A stretch of 7,733 bases of DNA. Source: Methylobacterium sp. GTDB taxonomy: Bacteria; Pseudomonadota; Alphaproteobacteria; Rhizobiales; Beijerinckiaceae. The stretch lies in contig JAJKJG010000410.1 in assembly GCA_021154065.1 (NCBI GenBank), positions 1 to 7,733 on the forward strand, read 5' to 3'. Positions 6,318 to 7,733 of this stretch are shown one piece after another. Below the pieces are notes generated by a model. It was not told the DNA's origin. It saw only the letters and a program-made list of their open reading frames with translations, and made no database searches. The position numbers and the translations under genes were made by a program. How positions within the stretch are numbered: position 1 is the first letter of the stretch; every line of letters begins with the position of its first letter.

Positions 6318-6336
6318 GGCGTGCCGGGAGGAAGCC

Positions 6337-7332
6337 ATGGCTCACATTCGACTGAAGGCGCTCGTCGCGTCGGCGGCGCTCGTCCTATCGACGGCCTCGG
6401 GATGGGCGGAAGCCAACAAGCTGCGCGTCGCGAAGCAATACGGGCTCGGCTACCTCCAGTTCATGGTCATGGAGGACCAGAAGCTCATCGAGAAGAACGC
6501 CAAGGCGGCCGGGCTCGGCGACGTCACCGTCGACTGGGGCACCTTCCGCTCGAGCGACGTGATGAACGACGCGCTGATCTCGCGCAACCTCGACTTCGCC
6601 TGCCTCGGCCTGCCCGGCCTCATCACCATCTGGTCAAAGACGCGCGGCAACTACGATGTCCGTGGCGCGTCGGGGCTGAACGTGCTGCCGCTGATCCTCA
6701 ACGTGCGCGACCCGGCGATCCAATCGCTCAAGGACTTCAAGGACGAGCACCGCATCGCGCTTCCGGCCGTGAAGGTGTCGATGCAGGCGATCATCCTGCA
6801 GATGGCCGCCGCGAAGGAGTTCGGCGACGCCAATTTCCAGAAGCTCGACCACCTCACCGTGTCGCTCGCCCATCCCGACGCCACCGCGATGATGCTCGCC
6901 GGCAAGGGCGAGGTCGTCGCGAACTTCTCGTCCTCGCCGTTCCAGTACCGGCAGCAGAAGCAGCCCGGCATCCGCCAGATGTTCACCTCCGAGGAGGTCC
7001 TCGGCGGGCCGGTGTCGTTCAACATGGTCGCCACGACGGCGAAGTTCCGTGACGAGAACCCGAAGCTCTACAAGAGCTTCCTTTCGGCGCTCCAGGAGGC
7101 GACCGACTTCATCAACAAGGACAAGGGCGCCGCCGCCGAAATCTACCTCAAGCTGTCGAGCGACAAGACCCCGAAGGAGGAGATCGTCGAGCTGATGTCG
7201 AAGCCCGGCGTGCGCTTCACGACCGAGCCGTTCGGGCTCGACAAGTTCGCCGAGTTCATGGCGAAGACCGGCTCGCTCAAGAACCCGCCCAAGGACTGGC
7301 GCGCCGAGATGCTGTTTCCGGAGGCGAAATAG
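6337..7332 (+). CDS. ABC transporter substrate-binding protein, NitT/TauT (SsuA/THI5-like) type
   Basis: This is a 331-residue periplasmic binding protein. It starts with a Sec signal peptide (basic MAHIRLK, hydrophobic core to about residue 20, likely cut after GWA at 24 or AEA at 26) and has no lipobox cysteine. The mature part begins LRVAKQYGLGYLQFMVMEDQKLIEKNAK, the first strand and helix of this family. It continues with WGTFRSSDVMNDALISRNLDFACLGLPGLITIWSK (about 67-101), the domain-1 segment lining the ligand cleft, which is conserved in sulfonate, nitrate, thiamine-precursor and aromatic-acid binders. The expected partners, a permease and an ATPase, are absent on the left and not visible before the right edge, so it may work with distant components. 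The start is firm: a strong Shine-Dalgarno GGGAGGAA lies three bases upstream of the ATG. Lysine content is higher than in neighbouring proteins, as usual for soluble periplasmic proteins. The ligand is unknown; divergence from fccAB makes a sulfur compound a guess only. Confidence 0.88.
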   Translation: MAHIRLKALVASAALVLSTASGWAEANKLRVAKQYGLGYLQFMVMEDQKLIEKNAKAAGLGDVTVDWGTFRSSDVMNDALISRNLDFACLGLPGLITIWSKTRGNYDVRGASGLNVLPLILNVRDPAIQSLKDFKDEHRIALPAVKVSMQAIILQMAAAKEFGDANFQKLDHLTVSLAHPDATAMMLAGKGEVVANFSSSPFQYRQQKQPGIRQMFTSEEVLGGPVSFNMVATTAKFRDENPKLYKSFLSALQEATDFINKDKGAAAEIYLKLSSDKTPKEEIVELMSKPGVRFTTEPFGLDKFAEFMAKTGSLKNPPKDWRAEMLFPEAK

Positions 7333-7342
7333 CGCGGAGCAA

Positions 7343-7416
7343 GCGAATGGCGAGTGGCGAATAGCGAATGGATTGCTCCCAAGCGCCCTATTCGCTACTC
7401 GCCATTCGCCATTCGC
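7343..7416. repeat. Inverted pair of four-unit heptamer tandem repeats (28-bp hairpin)
   Basis: The left block is four heptamers GCGAATG, GCGAGTG, GCGAATA, GCGAATG (7343-7370). The right block (7389-7416) is four of the same heptamers in opposite orientation: read on the minus strand GCGAATG, GCGAATG, GCGAGTA, GCGAATA. The blocks pair along 28 bases with two G-U wobbles and one A-C mismatch around an 18-base loop (7371-7388). The structure starts 10 bases after the binding-protein stop and ends 10 bases before the next ATG, nearly filling the intergenic space. No T-run follows. It could protect the 3' end of the upstream message, terminate transcription, or be a dispersed genomic repeat. Confidence 0.8.
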
Positions 7417-7426
7417 CCCTCACCGC

Positions 7427-7733
7427 ATGTCCACCGACCTCAGCTTCGACCTCGATTTCCCTGTCGGCGCCGGCGCCTGCGTCGCCGTGAGCCCGCTCGT
7501 GCGCCGGATCGTCGCCGACAATCCCGGGCCCTACACCTTCACCGGCACCTGCAGCTACGTCGTCGGCCGCGGGCAGGTCGCGATCGTCGATCCGGGCCCG
7601 GACTCGGCGGCCCATGTCGAGGCGCTGCTTGCGGCCGTGCGCGGCGAGACCGTCACGCACATCCTCGTCTCGCACACCCACCGCGACCACTCGCCGGCCT
7701 CGCGCGCGCTGAAGGCCGCGACCGGGGCGCCGA
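7427..7733 (+). CDS. Metallo-beta-lactamase-fold hydrolase, N-terminal part (3' end outside window)
   Basis: The frame is open from the ATG at 7427 to the right edge, giving 102 residues of what is normally a protein of about 300. Visible are an N-terminal strand region, PYTFTGTCSYVVGRGQVAIVDPGPD (35-59, the start of the beta sandwich, with D55 in VDPGP), and HILVSHTHRDHSPASRAL (78-95). The last contains the zinc motif HxHxDH as H83, H85, D87 and H88. The second half, with the remaining metal-binding histidines and aspartate, is missing. The TGTCSYVVG/VDPGP arrangement resembles LACTB2-like and other hydroxyacylglutathione-hydrolase relatives, so a cytosolic hydrolase of esters, thioesters or RNA is possible. 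There is no signal peptide and no clear Shine-Dalgarno; the bases just upstream belong to the heptamer hairpin, which may influence initiation. Confidence 0.88.
   Translation, partial: MSTDLSFDLDFPVGAGACVAVSPLVRRIVADNPGPYTFTGTCSYVVGRGQVAIVDPGPDSAAHVEALLAAVRGETVTHILVSHTHRDHSPASRALKAATGAP

Noticed and set aside
7333..7426. CRISPR array, considered because of repeated short words
   Set aside because: Units are 7 bases, contiguous and inverted in two blocks, with no spacers and no cas genes.
1..7733. tRNA, rRNA, phage or defence genes
   Set aside because: No clover-leaf, rRNA-like, integrase, nuclease or toxin-antitoxin signal was seen on either strand.

Overview
This is a GC-rich, coding-dense stretch of chromosome. 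The protein types and codon use suggest an alphaproteobacterium, most likely of the Rhizobiales/Hyphomicrobiales. The evidence is the combination of an arginine-sensitive type argB, a small cytochrome b561, a fccAB sulfide dehydrogenase pair and a TauT/NitT-type binding protein, with no low-GC islands. The assignment is inferred from content, not from a marker gene.

Layout. (1) 3-1324, plus strand: the C-terminal end of a GT4-type glycosyltransferase, overlapped by 4 bases by a class I SAM methyltransferase. This is the tail of an operon that starts outside the window. (2) 1328-2782, minus strand: argB (N-acetylglutamate kinase) followed after 18 bp by a cytochrome b561-family membrane protein; this pair converges on the methyltransferase with only 3 bp between stop codons. 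(3) 3051-4268, plus strand: an MFS exporter of the EntS-like kind, divergent from argB. (4) 4269-4544: a non-coding gap filled by a palindromic element of about 238 bp with terminal inverted repeats and a short flanking direct repeat, which looks like a MITE or REP-composite insertion. (5) 4545-6166, minus strand: fccA-fccB, encoding a periplasmic flavocytochrome c sulfide dehydrogenase (monoheme cytochrome plus covalent-FAD flavoprotein). (6) 6337-7332, plus strand: a periplasmic ABC-transporter substrate-binding protein, divergent from fccAB. (7) 7343-7416: two oppositely oriented blocks of four tandem heptamers that can fold into a 28-bp hairpin. (8) 7427 to the right edge: the N-terminal third or so of a metallo-beta-lactamase-fold hydrolase.

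How it works together. Only two units are clear functional partnerships: glycosyltransferase plus methyltransferase (modification of an unknown product), and FccA plus FccB (sulfide oxidation to sulfur/polysulfide, electrons to cytochrome c). The remaining genes are housekeeping or transport genes with no obvious common pathway. I see no defence system, CRISPR array, phage gene, tRNA or rRNA. The least explained parts of the window are the two non-coding repeat structures, at 4283-4520 and 7343-7416.
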